The notes: generated by a model from the sequence alone, not told the origin. DNA of 64,000 bases from Celeribacter arenosi (GCF_039539485.1 NZ_BAABDF010000007.1:930001-994000), one strand, 5' to 3'; counted from the first letter of the stretch, positions 1-8,652 are shown. Program-made: numbers and translations.

Positions 1-2108
1 CGAATCCCTCCACCACACCGGTCTGTTTCGCCATGGAGGCCGCCGAGCGGTATTACGAAAGCGTCGGGCGCACGTGGGAGCGCGCAGCCTTTATTAAGGC
101 GCGCCCCGCCGCAGGTGACATCCACGCCGGCAGTCGGTTTCTCGACGATCTGTCGCCGTTTGTGTGGCGGCGCCACCTCGACTTTGCCGCCATCGAGGAA
201 ATCCACGACCTGCGCCGCAAAATCCGTGACCACAAAGGTCTTGGCGGTGATTTTCACCTCGAAGGTCACAACGTCAAACTCGGGCAGGGCGGTATTCGAG
301 AGATCGAGTTCTTTGCGCAGACCCGACAACTCATCGCGGGGGGGCGGGACCGCGAGCTGCGCGAGAGGGGCACGATCACAGCACTCGCCAAACTGGCGCA
401 AAAGGCGTGGATTGACGCCAAGACTGCGCAGGTGCTGAGCGACGACTACCGAGCCCACCGCGAACTCGAACACCGCCTGCAGATGATGCGCGATCAGCAG
501 ACCCATAGCCTGCCGACAACGCCCGATGAATTTGACAGGCTTGCCGCGCTCATGGGCACCGACACCGATACCCTGCGCGCCGATGTGGCACAGAGAACCG
601 AGCGTGTCGACGCGATGACGGAAGCGTTTTTTGCGCCCACAACCGCGCCGAGCCCGCAGGTTAAACGGGAGAACGATTTTGCGCAGATCACGGCGGAATG
701 GCACACCTATCCCTGTCTGCGCTCGGAGCGCGCACAGACCATCTTTGACCGGTTGAAACCGGCGCTGTTCTCGCGGCTCGAAAAGCTCGACAATCCGGTT
801 GAAACCCTGACCCATCTCGACGGTTTCATGCGCGGGTTGCCTGCGGGGGTCCAACTTTTCTCTCTCTTCGACGCCAATCCACCGCTTGTCGATCTCCTCC
901 TCGACGTGGCCAGTACGGCCCCCCATCTCGCGCGGTATCTGTCGCAGAACTCCGGTGTCCTCGACGCCGTGATCGGTGGTGATTTCTTTTCACCTTGGCC
1001 CGGTGTCGCGGGGCTCACCGCGGCCTTGGGCGCGCAACTCGAGGCAGCGCAGGACGACTACGAAAAGAAACTCGACCTCTCGCGGCGCTGGTCCAAGGAA
1101 TGGCATTTCCGCGTTGGCGTCCATCACCTTCGCGATCTGATCGGCGCCGACGAGGCGGGCCGCCAATACTGCGATATCGCGCGCGCCTGCGTTGCCGCCC
1201 TCTATCCCCAAGTTGTCGCCGAATTTGCGCGCAAACACGGCCCCCCGCCCGGATTGGGCGCGATGGTTCTGGCCATGGGGTCGCTCGGCGCGGGGCGTCT
1301 CACGGCGGCCTCGGACCTCGATATGATCGTGATTTACAATGCAGACGGGGTCGAGGCCTCCGATGGCCGCCGCCCGCTGCCCGCGCGCACCTACTACAGT
1401 CGCCTCACGCAGGCCCTGATCACTGCCATGACCACCCAAACCGCCGAGGGCAAACTTTACGAGGTCGACATGCGCCTGCGCCCGTCGGGCAATCAGGGGC
1501 CTGTGGCAACCTCTCTGCAGTCGTTCGAGCGCTATCAGCGCGACGAAGCATGGGTTTGGGAGCATCTCGCACTCACCCGTGCGACGCCCGTGGCAGGTGA
1601 CGACGCGCTGGTCGTGGCGGTCGAAAAGGTGCGCGCATCTGTGCTCGGCGCCCCGAAAGACGACGCCCATGTCCGCCATGAAACCAACGCCATGCGCCTG
1701 CGCCTCTCCGAGGTCAAGCCCGGTGACCGTTGGGATCCAAAAAACGGCGCGGGCCGGATGATGGACATCGAATTGATCGCAGAGACCGCGGCGCTTTTGA
1801 GCGCGACCATGGATTCAGATGTCTACGCGCAAATCGCGGCAGGCCAGAGGGCAGGGTGGTTCACCGATGAGGAAGCGGCGACCTTGGGCGAAACCTACCG
1901 GCTGATGTGGCGCATGCAATCGGGCGCGCGGCTGCTGACGGGCGAAAAGCTCGATCCCGACACGATCGGGGCGGGCGGTCGGGGGTTCCTTGCACGTTCG
2001 ACGGGCACGGCGAGTCTGGATGCTTTGGCGGACCTGGCCGCAACGCAGGCCGCGCAAGCCGCGAAAGTGATCGATCTGGTACTGGACCGCCCCTTCGGCG
2101 CGCCGTAA
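1..2108 (+). CDS. glnE: Glutamine synthetase adenylyltransferase / adenylyl-removing enzyme, C-terminal part (5' cut by window)
   Basis: The reading frame is already open at base 3 (codons for NPSTTPVCFAMEAAERYY), so the gene starts outside the window and the ATG at 33 is internal. GlnE adds AMP to and removes AMP from glutamine synthetase in response to nitrogen state through PII. The part seen begins in the N-terminal adenylyl-removing half (EIEFFAQTRQL near 300) and continues through the C-terminal adenylyltransferase half. The nucleotidyltransferase signature is near 1275-1325: GSLGAGRLTAASDLD, with the two metal-binding aspartates. A small gene follows closely on the same strand. The family assignment is firm; the N-terminus cannot be judged. 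Confidence 0.95.
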   Translation, partial: NPSTTPVCFAMEAAERYYESVGRTWERAAFIKARPAAGDIHAGSRFLDDLSPFVWRRHLDFAAIEEIHDLRRKIRDHKGLGGDFHLEGHNVKLGQGGIREIEFFAQTRQLIAGGRDRELRERGTITALAKLAQKAWIDAKTAQVLSDDYRAHRELEHRLQMMRDQQTHSLPTTPDEFDRLAALMGTDTDTLRADVAQRTERVDAMTEAFFAPTTAPSPQVKRENDFAQITAEWHTYPCLRSERAQTIFDRLKPALFSRLEKLDNPVETLTHLDGFMRGLPAGVQLFSLFDANPPLVDLLLDVASTAPHLARYLSQNSGVLDAVIGGDFFSPWPGVAGLTAALGAQLEAAQDDYEKKLDLSRRWSKEWHFRVGVHHLRDLIGADEAGRQYCDIARACVAALYPQVVAEFARKHGPPPGLGAMVLAMGSLGAGRLTAASDLDMIVIYNADGVEASDGRRPLPARTYYSRLTQALITAMTTQTAEGKLYEVDMRLRPSGNQGPVATSLQSFERYQRDEAWVWEHLALTRATPVAGDDALVVAVEKVRASVLGAPKDDAHVRHETNAMRLRLSEVKPGDRWDPKNGAGRMMDIELIAETAALLSATMDSDVYAQIAAGQRAGWFTDEEAATLGETYRLMWRMQSGARLLTGEKLDPDTIGAGGRGFLARSTGTASLDALADLAATQAAQAAKVIDLVLDRPFGAP

Positions 2109-2135
2109 ACTCGCGCTTCACATGTGAGGTGGCCC

Positions 2136-2429
2136 ATGCCGGTCTCGAAATCCCTACCCGATGTTGACGCGAACCTCGATCCCGGCGGACTTATCCGCAC
2201 GGCCTTCGAGATGGAGGATTTGACGCCCCCCGATGCGCGCACGATCTTTCTCGACTGGGCCATCAAGCTCGATCCCGTCCTCGATCCCCATATCGCCATC
2301 CGCAGGCTGATTGCGCTCTATAGCGGACATGCGGCGGAAGGGCACCCCATGGCAGCGGTGCTGCGTGAGGGGCTCGGCGCAACCACCGGGCCGCTCGGGC
2401 GGCGCGGCGGAGCGCGCGCACGACGTTAG
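2136..2429 (+). CDS. Small conserved-type hypothetical protein (97 aa)
   Basis: No known domain is recognised. The ATG at 2136 is preceded by a good ribosome site (GAGGTGG at 2126-2132); an in-frame GTG at 2124 is less likely because the site would then lie inside the gene. The product starts MPVSKSLPDVDANLDP, is acidic and helix-prone in its first two thirds, and ends in a basic tail (GRRGGARARR). There is no signal peptide or membrane segment. It lies 27 bp after glnE on the same strand and is probably co-transcribed. It ends convergent to eda. Function unknown. Confidence 0.65.
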   Translation: MPVSKSLPDVDANLDPGGLIRTAFEMEDLTPPDARTIFLDWAIKLDPVLDPHIAIRRLIALYSGHAAEGHPMAAVLREGLGATTGPLGRRGGARARR

Positions 2430-2470
2430 AGCCATGCGCGAGCTGCCGGTTCGTTTCGGGTGATAAATGC

Positions 2471-3112
2471 TTAGCGTGAAAGGGCTGCGGCCTCTGCCGC
2501 GATTTCCTCAATCGCTTTCCAATCGCCCTTGTCCACCAGATCAGCGGGTGCAACCCAGCTGCCGCCAACACAAAGTGTGTTGGATAGGGACAGGTAATCA
2601 TTGGCATTTTTCAAAGAGATGCCACCAGTCGGGCAGAATTTCATCTGCGGCAACGGCGCCCCGATGGCTTTAAGCGCGGGTGCCCCGCCGTTGGCCTCTG
2701 CGGGAAAGAATTTGGCCACGGTATAGCCGCGCTCCAGAAGGCGCATCACATCGGACGCCGTGGAGGTTCCTGCCAGCAATGGCAATCCCTGTTCTTCGCA
2801 GGCGTCGAGCAGTTTGTCCGTGGCGCCGGGTGAAACGCCGAACTTGGCGCCTGCCGCAATAGCCGCGCTTACGTCAGCTGCGCTCAACAATGTGCCCGCC
2901 CCAACAACGCCGCCTTCGACCTTTGCCATTTCGCGGATCGCGTCGAGCGCTGCGGGCGTGCGCAACGTGACTTCCAATGCGGGCAGACCGCCTGCCACGA
3001 GGGCTTCGGCGAGTGCGCGTGCCTTTGATGCGTCCTTGATCACGAGAACGGGGACAACGGGGGCGAGGCCACAGACTTCGGCGGTTTTCAGGCTAGCTTC
3101 CTGCGGGGTCAT
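2471..3112 (-). CDS. eda: 2-dehydro-3-deoxyphosphogluconate (KDPG) aldolase
   Basis: This enzyme splits KDPG into pyruvate and glyceraldehyde-3-phosphate, the last step of the Entner-Doudoroff pathway, in the cytoplasm. The 213-residue length is typical of the family. Motifs seen are the (beta/alpha)8 elements EVTLRTPAALDAI and VGAGTLLS, and the Schiff-base lysine in AKFFPAEANGG. It starts 22 bp after the edd stop on the same strand, so the pair forms an edd-eda operon, probably under the palindromic operator before edd. The family call is firm. Confidence 0.96.
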   Translation of the reverse strand: MTPQEASLKTAEVCGLAPVVPVLVIKDASKARALAEALVAGGLPALEVTLRTPAALDAIREMAKVEGGVVGAGTLLSAADVSAAIAAGAKFGVSPGATDKLLDACEEQGLPLLAGTSTASDVMRLLERGYTVAKFFPAEANGGAPALKAIGAPLPQMKFCPTGGISLKNANDYLSLSNTLCVGGSWVAPADLVDKGDWKAIEEIAAEAAALSR

Positions 3113-3134
3113 GGGAATGTCCTTCGAGACTGGG

Positions 3135-4940
3135 TTAGAGAATTGTGCACGCGCCGTCGGCGGCTAAGCAGGCGTTTTGGCGGAAGACCTCGAACATCTC
3201 GCGCCCGATGCCGCTCTTGTTTGCGGACAAATCGGCAACGACGGGTTCGCGGGTTTCAAAATCGTCGGCCAGAACCGTCAGAATACCGGCCTCGGCGTCA
3301 ACGCGCACCAGATCACCGTCCCTCAGGCGCGACAGCGGTCCGCCAATCGCGGCTTCGGGTGACACGTGGATACAGGCAGGAACCTTACCCGATGCGCCCG
3401 ACATGCGACCGTCGGTGACGAGCGCGACCTTGAGCCCGCGATCCTGAAGCACCGACAGGGTCGGGGTGAGAGAGTGCAGCTCCGGCATGCCATTGGCGCG
3501 CGGACCCTGAAAGCGGACGACGACAACCGTGTCTTCGGTGAACTCGCCATTCTGGAAGGCGGTTTTGACGTCCTTCTGATCGTGGAAAATCCGAGCTTTG
3601 GCTTCGATAACGCGCCGCTCGGGGGCGACGGCAGACACCTTCATCACGCCGCGACCGAGATTGCCGGCGAGTTGTTTCAGGCCACCCGATTTCTGGAAAG
3701 GATCGGCAGCCGAGCGAAGGATGCGGTCATTCAGGGTCTGTGTCGGCCCCTCACGGAACGAAATGCCATCCTCGGTCAGCACCGGTTCTTTGGTGTAGAG
3801 CGATAGCCCGTCTCCGGCGACAGTCGCCACATCGTCATGCAGCAAACCCTGTTCGAGCAAATCGCGGATCATGTACTGCAACCCGCCCGCGGCGTGGAAA
3901 TGGTTCACGTCGGCCATGCCGTTTGGATAGACCTTCGCCATCAAAGGCACGGCGGAAGAAATCGCTTCGAAGTCTTCGAGATCGAGGATCACACCGGAGG
4001 CGCGCGCCATTGCGGGCAGGTGCAGCACGAGGTTGGTCGAGCCGCCTGTCGCCATCAGTCCGACGATCCCGTTCACATAGGCCTTTTCGTCCAGAATACG
4101 TCCAGCGGGGCGGAAATCATTGCCAAGCGCGGTGATTTCGGTGGCCCGTTTGGCCGCCGCCTTTGTCAGGGCGTCGCGCAGGGGCGTGTGCGGGTTCACA
4201 AACGACGCGCCCGGAAGGTGGAGACCCATCACTTCCATCAGCATCTGGTTGGTGTTCGCGGTGCCATAGAACGTACAGGTGCCCGGCCCGTGATAGGAGG
4301 CCATCTCCGCTTCCATCAACTTTTCACGGCCGATCTCACCGGTGGCAAATTGCTGGCGTACCTTTGATTTCTCGTCGTTGGGCAGACCGGAGGTCATTGG
4401 TCCGGCGGGCACGAACACCGCAGGGATATGGCCAAAGGTTGCGGCGGCAATGATCAGGCCGGGAACGATTTTGTCGCAAACCCCGAGGTAGAGCGAGGAA
4501 TCGAAACAGTTGTGCGACATCGCCACACCGGCGGCCAACGCAATCACATCGCGCGAAAACAGCGACAGCTCCATCCCGGGCTGGCCCTGCGTTACGCCAT
4601 CGCACATCGCAGGCACACCACCGGCAACCTGTGCCGTCGCGCCGCTGTCACGGGTCGCTTCGCGGATCAACTCTGGGAAATTCTCATAGGGTTTATGCGC
4701 CGACAGCATGTCGTTGTAGGCCGTTACGATTCCGATATTGGGTGCACGCCCCTCTGCAAGACGCGCCTTTTCCCCCTCCATCGCGGCATAGGCGTGGGCC
4801 TGATTGCCACAGGACAAATGCGCGCGCACAGGGCCGTCTTCGGCGGCTTGGCCGATCTTTTCGAGGTACGCCGAGCGGGTCGGTCGCGAGCGTTCGATGA
4901 TGCGTTTTGTGACAGCGTCGATCTGGGCGTTGAGGGGCAT
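3135..4940 (-). CDS. edd: Phosphogluconate dehydratase
   Basis: Edd converts 6-phosphogluconate to KDPG, the first committed Entner-Doudoroff step, using an iron-sulfur cluster (IlvD/Edd family). From the ATG at 4940 the product is 601 residues, the usual length; the frame stays open upstream to 5066 but that part does not look like Edd. Visible signatures are CDGVTQGQPGMELSLF, SHNCFDSSLYLGVCDK with cluster-type cysteines, and ATGGSTNLVLHLPA. It is the first gene of the edd-eda operon. A perfect palindrome CGTTAGCGCTAACG lies 86 bp upstream and matches the one beside the LacI gene near 62 kb. Confidence 0.96.
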   Translation of the reverse strand: MPLNAQIDAVTKRIIERSRPTRSAYLEKIGQAAEDGPVRAHLSCGNQAHAYAAMEGEKARLAEGRAPNIGIVTAYNDMLSAHKPYENFPELIREATRDSGATAQVAGGVPAMCDGVTQGQPGMELSLFSRDVIALAAGVAMSHNCFDSSLYLGVCDKIVPGLIIAAATFGHIPAVFVPAGPMTSGLPNDEKSKVRQQFATGEIGREKLMEAEMASYHGPGTCTFYGTANTNQMLMEVMGLHLPGASFVNPHTPLRDALTKAAAKRATEITALGNDFRPAGRILDEKAYVNGIVGLMATGGSTNLVLHLPAMARASGVILDLEDFEAISSAVPLMAKVYPNGMADVNHFHAAGGLQYMIRDLLEQGLLHDDVATVAGDGLSLYTKEPVLTEDGISFREGPTQTLNDRILRSAADPFQKSGGLKQLAGNLGRGVMKVSAVAPERRVIEAKARIFHDQKDVKTAFQNGEFTEDTVVVVRFQGPRANGMPELHSLTPTLSVLQDRGLKVALVTDGRMSGASGKVPACIHVSPEAAIGGPLSRLRDGDLVRVDAEAGILTVLADDFETREPVVADLSANKSGIGREMFEVFRQNACLAADGACTIL

Positions 4941-5025
4941 GCGGTGACTCCATGCATATGTGTCGGTGCGCGCTTTGGGTCCGATGACCCAATCTAAAAT
5001 GGATAGCCCGAAACGGCCAGCGCTC

Positions 5026-5039
5026 GTTAGCGCTAACGT
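5026..5039 (-). promoter_or_regulatory. LacI-type palindromic operator upstream of edd-eda
   Basis: CGTTAGCGCTAACG is a perfect 14-bp palindrome. Its 12-bp core GTTAGCGCTAAC is found again at 62036-62047, between a LacI-family regulator and a sugar ABC operon. Even palindromes with a central CG or GC step are typical LacI-family sites. It lies 86 bp before the edd start. The rest of the 4941-5158 gap shows no gene or other clear signal. That this is a site for the LacI protein encoded at 60872 is inference. Confidence 0.7.
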
Positions 5040-5158
5040 AACCTGCGCCGCACATGATGTCCACACTCGCCCAGCCTTGATGTGAGCGCATGGCGGGTTT
5101 TCCCGTTCCGCTATGGTTATGTCAATCTTTATGACCTAAATGTTTGGAGCGGGGGAGA

Positions 5159-5245
5159 ATGATGGCCGCCCATGACTGCAAAAGCGTTCGTGGCGTGACC
5201 GGTCGAACAACAATTTTCCGTCGGGTGATTCGCGAATTGCACTGA
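5159..5245 (+). CDS. Possible 28-residue peptide ORF
   Basis: A short reading frame starts MMAAHDCKSVRGVTGR and ends at a TGA 25 bp before the next small gene. A purine-rich ribosome site (GGGGGAGA) sits just before the ATG. There is no recognisable family, signal peptide or membrane segment. It could be a short upstream or leader peptide for the following small gene, or chance. Only the ribosome site and the spacing support it. Confidence 0.22.
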   Translation: MMAAHDCKSVRGVTGRTTIFRRVIRELH

Positions 5246-5270
5246 CCCGAGGCAACCTGAGAGTGATCAA

Positions 5271-5417
5271 ATGAAAAGCCGCACAACCTATCATACTGAT
5301 TTTGAAGCCATTGAGCGCCGCGCGCATGAAATGCGCGCCGAAGCTGCGCGTGACTTGGTCAAATCGCTGCGTTCGTGGCTGCGCAGCCGGTCTATGCGGC
5401 GCGCAAAGCTGGTCTGA
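5271..5417 (+). CDS. Short basic protein (48 aa), DUF1127/RSP_7527-like
   Basis: Reads MKSRTTYHTDFEAIERRA... and ends RSRSMRRAKLV before TGA. The sequence is rich in Arg and Ala, with one predicted amphipathic helix (EAIERRAHEMRAEAARD) followed by an LRSWLRSR segment. This resembles the short arginine-rich proteins (RSP_7527-like, DUF1127-like) common in Rhodobacteraceae, some of which are linked to RNA turnover or phosphate/stress phenotypes. The ribosome site is weak (GAGAG about 8 bp upstream). Family membership is from memory of the pattern and not certain. Confidence 0.55.
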   Translation: MKSRTTYHTDFEAIERRAHEMRAEAARDLVKSLRSWLRSRSMRRAKLV

Positions 5418-5576
5418 TTGCTGCGCGGATCGGTGGGTTTAGCGCCGATTGCGCGACAAAAATGCGTAGAATTGCTGTTTGTGGTGTGATTTTTACCTTT
5501 TTCCCCCATTTCATCATGTAGATAAGTGACCGAAGACGGTTTACACAGTTGAAAATTCGGTTCGTAGGAAAAATCA

Positions 5577-6143
5577 ATGATCACCACTTTTAAAAGTTTC
5601 GGACTGGTTCTCGTAACTATGTTCGCCATTGCAGGGTGCACGACCCAAATGCAGGAACCCGTTCCCGCAGACGTCGTGTCGGACCTGCGCGTTGTGAGTG
5701 TCAATGTTGAGGTGCCACGCACTTTGACCGTGTCTGAGGCAGACACAATCAAACCTGTGGCAGATATCGTCTGGCACGAGGACCCCATGGGTGATCGCTA
5801 CGCACAAGTAGAGAGTGTTGTGCGCGAAGCAATCGAAGCCGGTGCAAAGACGGCGACCGGAAACCGCGCCGTGAGCCTCGATGTCGTGGTGACACGGTTC
5901 CACGCACAGACCAATCGGGTCCGTTATTCCGGCTATCCCAGCGAACATGAAACCGAATTCAACCTGACAATCCGCGATGCGGCGACCGGCGCAGTCCTGT
6001 CCAGCCGCCACGTTGATGCAACATTCAAAGCCTACAATGGCGCGACCGCTGTTGCGGCTGACAAACAGGGGATCACCCAGCGCATGCGCATCGTTGAGTA
6101 TGTCAAAACGGTCATCGCCCAAGAGCTTCGTCGCCCGATCTAA
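5577..6143 (+). CDS. DUF6778-like lipoprotein (188 aa)
   Basis: The N-terminus is a lipoprotein signal: a hydrophobic segment (FGLVLVTMFAIAGC) ending in a lipobox with Cys at about residue 21. It is followed by a soluble domain of about 165 residues with alternating beta strands (VVSVNVEVPRTLTVSE, AVSLDVVVTRFHAQ, ETEFNLTIRDAATGAVL). This matches the pattern of DUF6778 lipoproteins in Rhodobacteraceae. It is probably anchored in the outer membrane or periplasm. It is monocistronic; the hairpin at 6181-6202 may end its transcript. Exact role unknown. Confidence 0.75.
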   Translation: MITTFKSFGLVLVTMFAIAGCTTQMQEPVPADVVSDLRVVSVNVEVPRTLTVSEADTIKPVADIVWHEDPMGDRYAQVESVVREAIEAGAKTATGNRAVSLDVVVTRFHAQTNRVRYSGYPSEHETEFNLTIRDAATGAVLSSRHVDATFKAYNGATAVAADKQGITQRMRIVEYVKTVIAQELRRPI

Positions 6144-6180
6144 ATCGGCCTCTTTTCGGCCGCACAGAACACCGCTAAGA

Positions 6181-6202
6181 GGGGGGCATGTCTATGCCCC
6201 CC
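6181..6202 (+). promoter_or_regulatory. Perfect 9-bp hairpin enclosing the ribosome site and start codons of the next gene
   Basis: GGGGGGCAT pairs exactly with ATGCCCCCC around a 4-nt loop (GTCT). The G-run is the only Shine-Dalgarno-like sequence, and both candidate ATG codons (6188 and 6194) lie in the hairpin. It is followed by ATTTCTTT, so it could also act as a terminator of the upstream lipoprotein gene. Either it limits translation of the methyltransferase, or transcription of that gene begins close by. The structure is seen directly; the function is inferred. Confidence 0.6.
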
Positions 6203-7393
6203 ATTTCTTTGCCCACCATCCGTCTGAAACCCAAAGCCAACGCACGCGCCATTCGTCACGGCGCGCCGTGGGTTTATGACAATGAAATCGTCACGGACCG
6301 GCGCACCAAGGCGCTGGCACCAGGGTCGATTGCGCGCCTCGCGGATGCCGAAAACGGCTTTCTCGCGCTCGTGGCAGTTAATCCCAACAGCCGTATCTTT
6401 GCGCGTGTGCTTGACCGTGATGAAGAAGCGGACATCGACAGAGACTGGATTGCGGCGCGGATCAAAGCGGCTCTGGCCCACCGCGACCACCTCTATGATG
6501 CGCCGTTCTATCGCCTCGCGCACGCCGAGGCAGATGGCCTGCCGGGTGTGGTTATCGATCGCTTTGGCGATACTGCCGTGTTGCAGCCCAACGCAGCATG
6601 GGCAGATGCGCGCGCGGACCTTTTTGTAGAAGCTCTGCAATCAGTCACCGGCGTGTCAAACGTCCTGCTGAACGGCTCGGGTCGGGCGCGCTCTCTTGAG
6701 GGGCTGACGGATCAGTCTTCGCTTCTGGCGGGTTCGATCACTGCGCCGATCCCTGTGCAGATGAACGGGGCGACCTATATTGCCGATCTCATGGAGGGGC
6801 AGAAAACCGGTCTCTTCTTTGATCAACGGCCCAACCACGCCTTTGCGCAGCGTCTAGCCAAGGGGGGGGAGGTGCTCGACGTCTTCTCCCATGTCGGCGG
6901 TTTTGCTCTCGCCACATTGGCGGGTGGCGCGGCCACGGCGATGTCGGTGGACAGCTCGGCTGCTGCGCTCGACCTCGCCACGCGCGGCGCACATGAAATG
7001 GGTGCATCAGATCGTTTTGAGACCCGCAAAGGCGATGCCTTTGACGTCATGTCCGCGCTCTTTGAAGAGGGGCGTCGTTTCGACGTTGTGATCTGCGATC
7101 CGCCCGCATTCGCACCTTCGAAACCCGCGCTTGAAAAGGGGCTGCGCGCCTATGAACGCGTGGCATTAATGGCGGCCAAACTCGTGCGCGAGGGCGGATA
7201 CCTCGGTCTGTGTTCCTGTTCCCACGCCGCCGATCTGGAAAAATTCCGCACCGCCTGCAATCGCGGCATCGGTCGTGCGGCGCGGTCCGCGCAGTTGATC
7301 CACACCGGTTTTGCGGGGGCGGATCACCCGCTCATGCCGCAACTGGCCGAAAGCGGGTATCTCAAAGCGCTGTTCTACCGGATGATGCCGTGA
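6188..7393 (+). CDS. RlmI-like 23S rRNA (cytosine-C5) methyltransferase
   Basis: 401 residues. The N-terminal PUA-type RNA-binding region (about 10-85) is followed by a linker domain and a class I SAM methyltransferase fold: EGQKTGLFFDQRPNH, then VLDVFSHVGGFAL (SAM-binding loop), ICDPPAFAPSK (catalytic D-P-P-A), and LGLCSCSHAADL near the end. The family methylates C1962 of 23S rRNA in E. coli (RlmI); the exact target here is inferred. The start could be 6188 or 6194; both sit in a strong hairpin. The stop overlaps the next start (GTGA), indicating translational coupling to the PIN gene. Confidence 0.88.
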   Translation: MSMPPISLPTIRLKPKANARAIRHGAPWVYDNEIVTDRRTKALAPGSIARLADAENGFLALVAVNPNSRIFARVLDRDEEADIDRDWIAARIKAALAHRDHLYDAPFYRLAHAEADGLPGVVIDRFGDTAVLQPNAAWADARADLFVEALQSVTGVSNVLLNGSGRARSLEGLTDQSSLLAGSITAPIPVQMNGATYIADLMEGQKTGLFFDQRPNHAFAQRLAKGGEVLDVFSHVGGFALATLAGGAATAMSVDSSAAALDLATRGAHEMGASDRFETRKGDAFDVMSALFEEGRRFDVVICDPPAFAPSKPALEKGLRAYERVALMAAKLVREGGYLGLCSCSHAADLEKFRTACNRGIGRAARSAQLIHTGFAGADHPLMPQLAESGYLKALFYRMMP

Positions 7394-7932
7394 AGGCACT
7401 GCTGGACGCCTGCGTGCTTTACCCCACGGTGATGCGCGAAATCCTGTTGTCCGTGGCCGCAAAAGGTCTCTTTACGCCCCTGTGGTCCGATCGCATCCTC
7501 GAAGAATGGGCCCGCGCGGCGCGCAAACTGGGTCCACAGGGCGAAGTTCAGGCGCGGGGCGAAATCGCCATGGTGCGCGCGGGATTTCCCAAAGCGTCGA
7601 TCGGGAATTGGGAAGGCGTCGCACAGCGTCTCTACCTATCGGACGAAAACGATATCCATGTTCTCGCCGCCGCCGTCGTGGGGGATGCCGATGTGATCAT
7701 CACGATGAATGCTAAAGATTTTCCACGCCATGTCCTCGCCGAAGAGGGACTCGACCGCGCCGATCCCGATAGCTTTTTGTGGCGCATCTGGTCGGATCAT
7801 CCCGATGTCGTCGCGGGTGCCGTTGAAGAGGTGCGCGCACAGGCCGAACGCCTCTCGGGCGAGCCGTGGGAAGTTCGACGGTTGCTCAAAAAGGCGCGCC
7901 TGCCACGATTGGGCAAAGCGCTGGCGGGTTAG
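7390..7932 (+). CDS. PIN-domain protein (RSP_2648-like, 180 aa)
   Basis: The GTG at 7390 overlaps the stop of the methyltransferase (GTGA). The PIN fold is shown by an N-terminal LLDACVLYP with the first acidic residue, a central SDENDIHVLAAAVVG and the following GDADVIITMNAKDF with further acidic residues. PIN proteins are metal-dependent ribonucleases, many of them toxins, but no antitoxin gene is adjacent and the partner is an rRNA methyltransferase. An RNA-processing role is possible. Its TAG overlaps the stop of the convergent M48 gene by 2 bp. Confidence 0.8.
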   Translation: MKALLDACVLYPTVMREILLSVAAKGLFTPLWSDRILEEWARAARKLGPQGEVQARGEIAMVRAGFPKASIGNWEGVAQRLYLSDENDIHVLAAAVVGDADVIITMNAKDFPRHVLAEEGLDRADPDSFLWRIWSDHPDVVAGAVEEVRAQAERLSGEPWEVRRLLKKARLPRLGKALAG

Positions 7933-8618
7933 CCCTGCCACTTTTCTTCATTGCTTTCGATTGCCGCAATCCGTTCCTGCGACTTTGGATGGGTCAAAAG
8001 CCACGCAGGCATCGAGGCACCACGGTTTCCCGTCAGGCGGGGCAGTTTTTCAAAGAGCGCTTTTTGCGGCTCCGTTCCCAATCCGGCCTTGATCATCAAG
8101 GCACTCGCATAGGCGTCCGCTTCGAATTCGTCATTGCGCGACAGCTTGGCGGTCAGCAGGCGGATCACCTGATTGGCAATCCATGGTCCGATCACGGGGA
8201 TAAAGCGCGACAGGATCATCGCGAGGCCAGTGCGCAGCGCATTCTGGCCCGAGAAATCCACCATCCGCCTTTTTGAATGGCCCAGTGCGACATGGCCGAT
8301 TTCATGGGCCACCACCGAGGCCAGTTCAGCCGCCGTAATGTCCCCCAACCGGAATTTGTCGTACATCCCGCGCGTGATAAAGACCCGCCCGTCGTGGGCG
8401 GCCAATGCATTGACCGTCGGGACTTCGTGGATTTTGACCTGCACGCGGGCCACGTCGAGCGCGGTTGCGAGGCGTTTCAACACATCGTTCAGGGTCGGGT
8501 CGACCAGATCCACAGAATTCGCATCAAGCTGCCGCTTCTGGTTCCATGCCGAAAAATGGAACATCAGAAAGCCATAGGCCAAGGCGAGCAGGATCGGAGT
8601 CAGACGAAGCATGCCCAT
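7929..8618 (-). CDS. M48-family zinc metallopeptidase (229 aa)
   Basis: An N-terminal membrane segment (LTPILLALAYGFLMFHF) is followed by a peptidase domain with the zinc motif VVAHEIGHVALGH (HExxH) near residue 115. A third ligand probably comes from the EFEADAYASALM region. M48 peptidases act on membrane or periplasmic proteins. It is shorter than HtpX and lacks TPRs, unlike the second M48 gene at 34273. It precedes no obvious operon partner and ends against the PIN gene with overlapping stop codons. Substrate unknown. Confidence 0.87.
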   Translation of the reverse strand: MGMLRLTPILLALAYGFLMFHFSAWNQKRQLDANSVDLVDPTLNDVLKRLATALDVARVQVKIHEVPTVNALAAHDGRVFITRGMYDKFRLGDITAAELASVVAHEIGHVALGHSKRRMVDFSGQNALRTGLAMILSRFIPVIGPWIANQVIRLLTAKLSRNDEFEADAYASALMIKAGLGTEPQKALFEKLPRLTGNRGASMPAWLLTHPKSQERIAAIESNEEKWQG

Positions 8619-8652
8619 TATATGGGGTAGAGCGGGGCCGAGGGGAAGAGGG

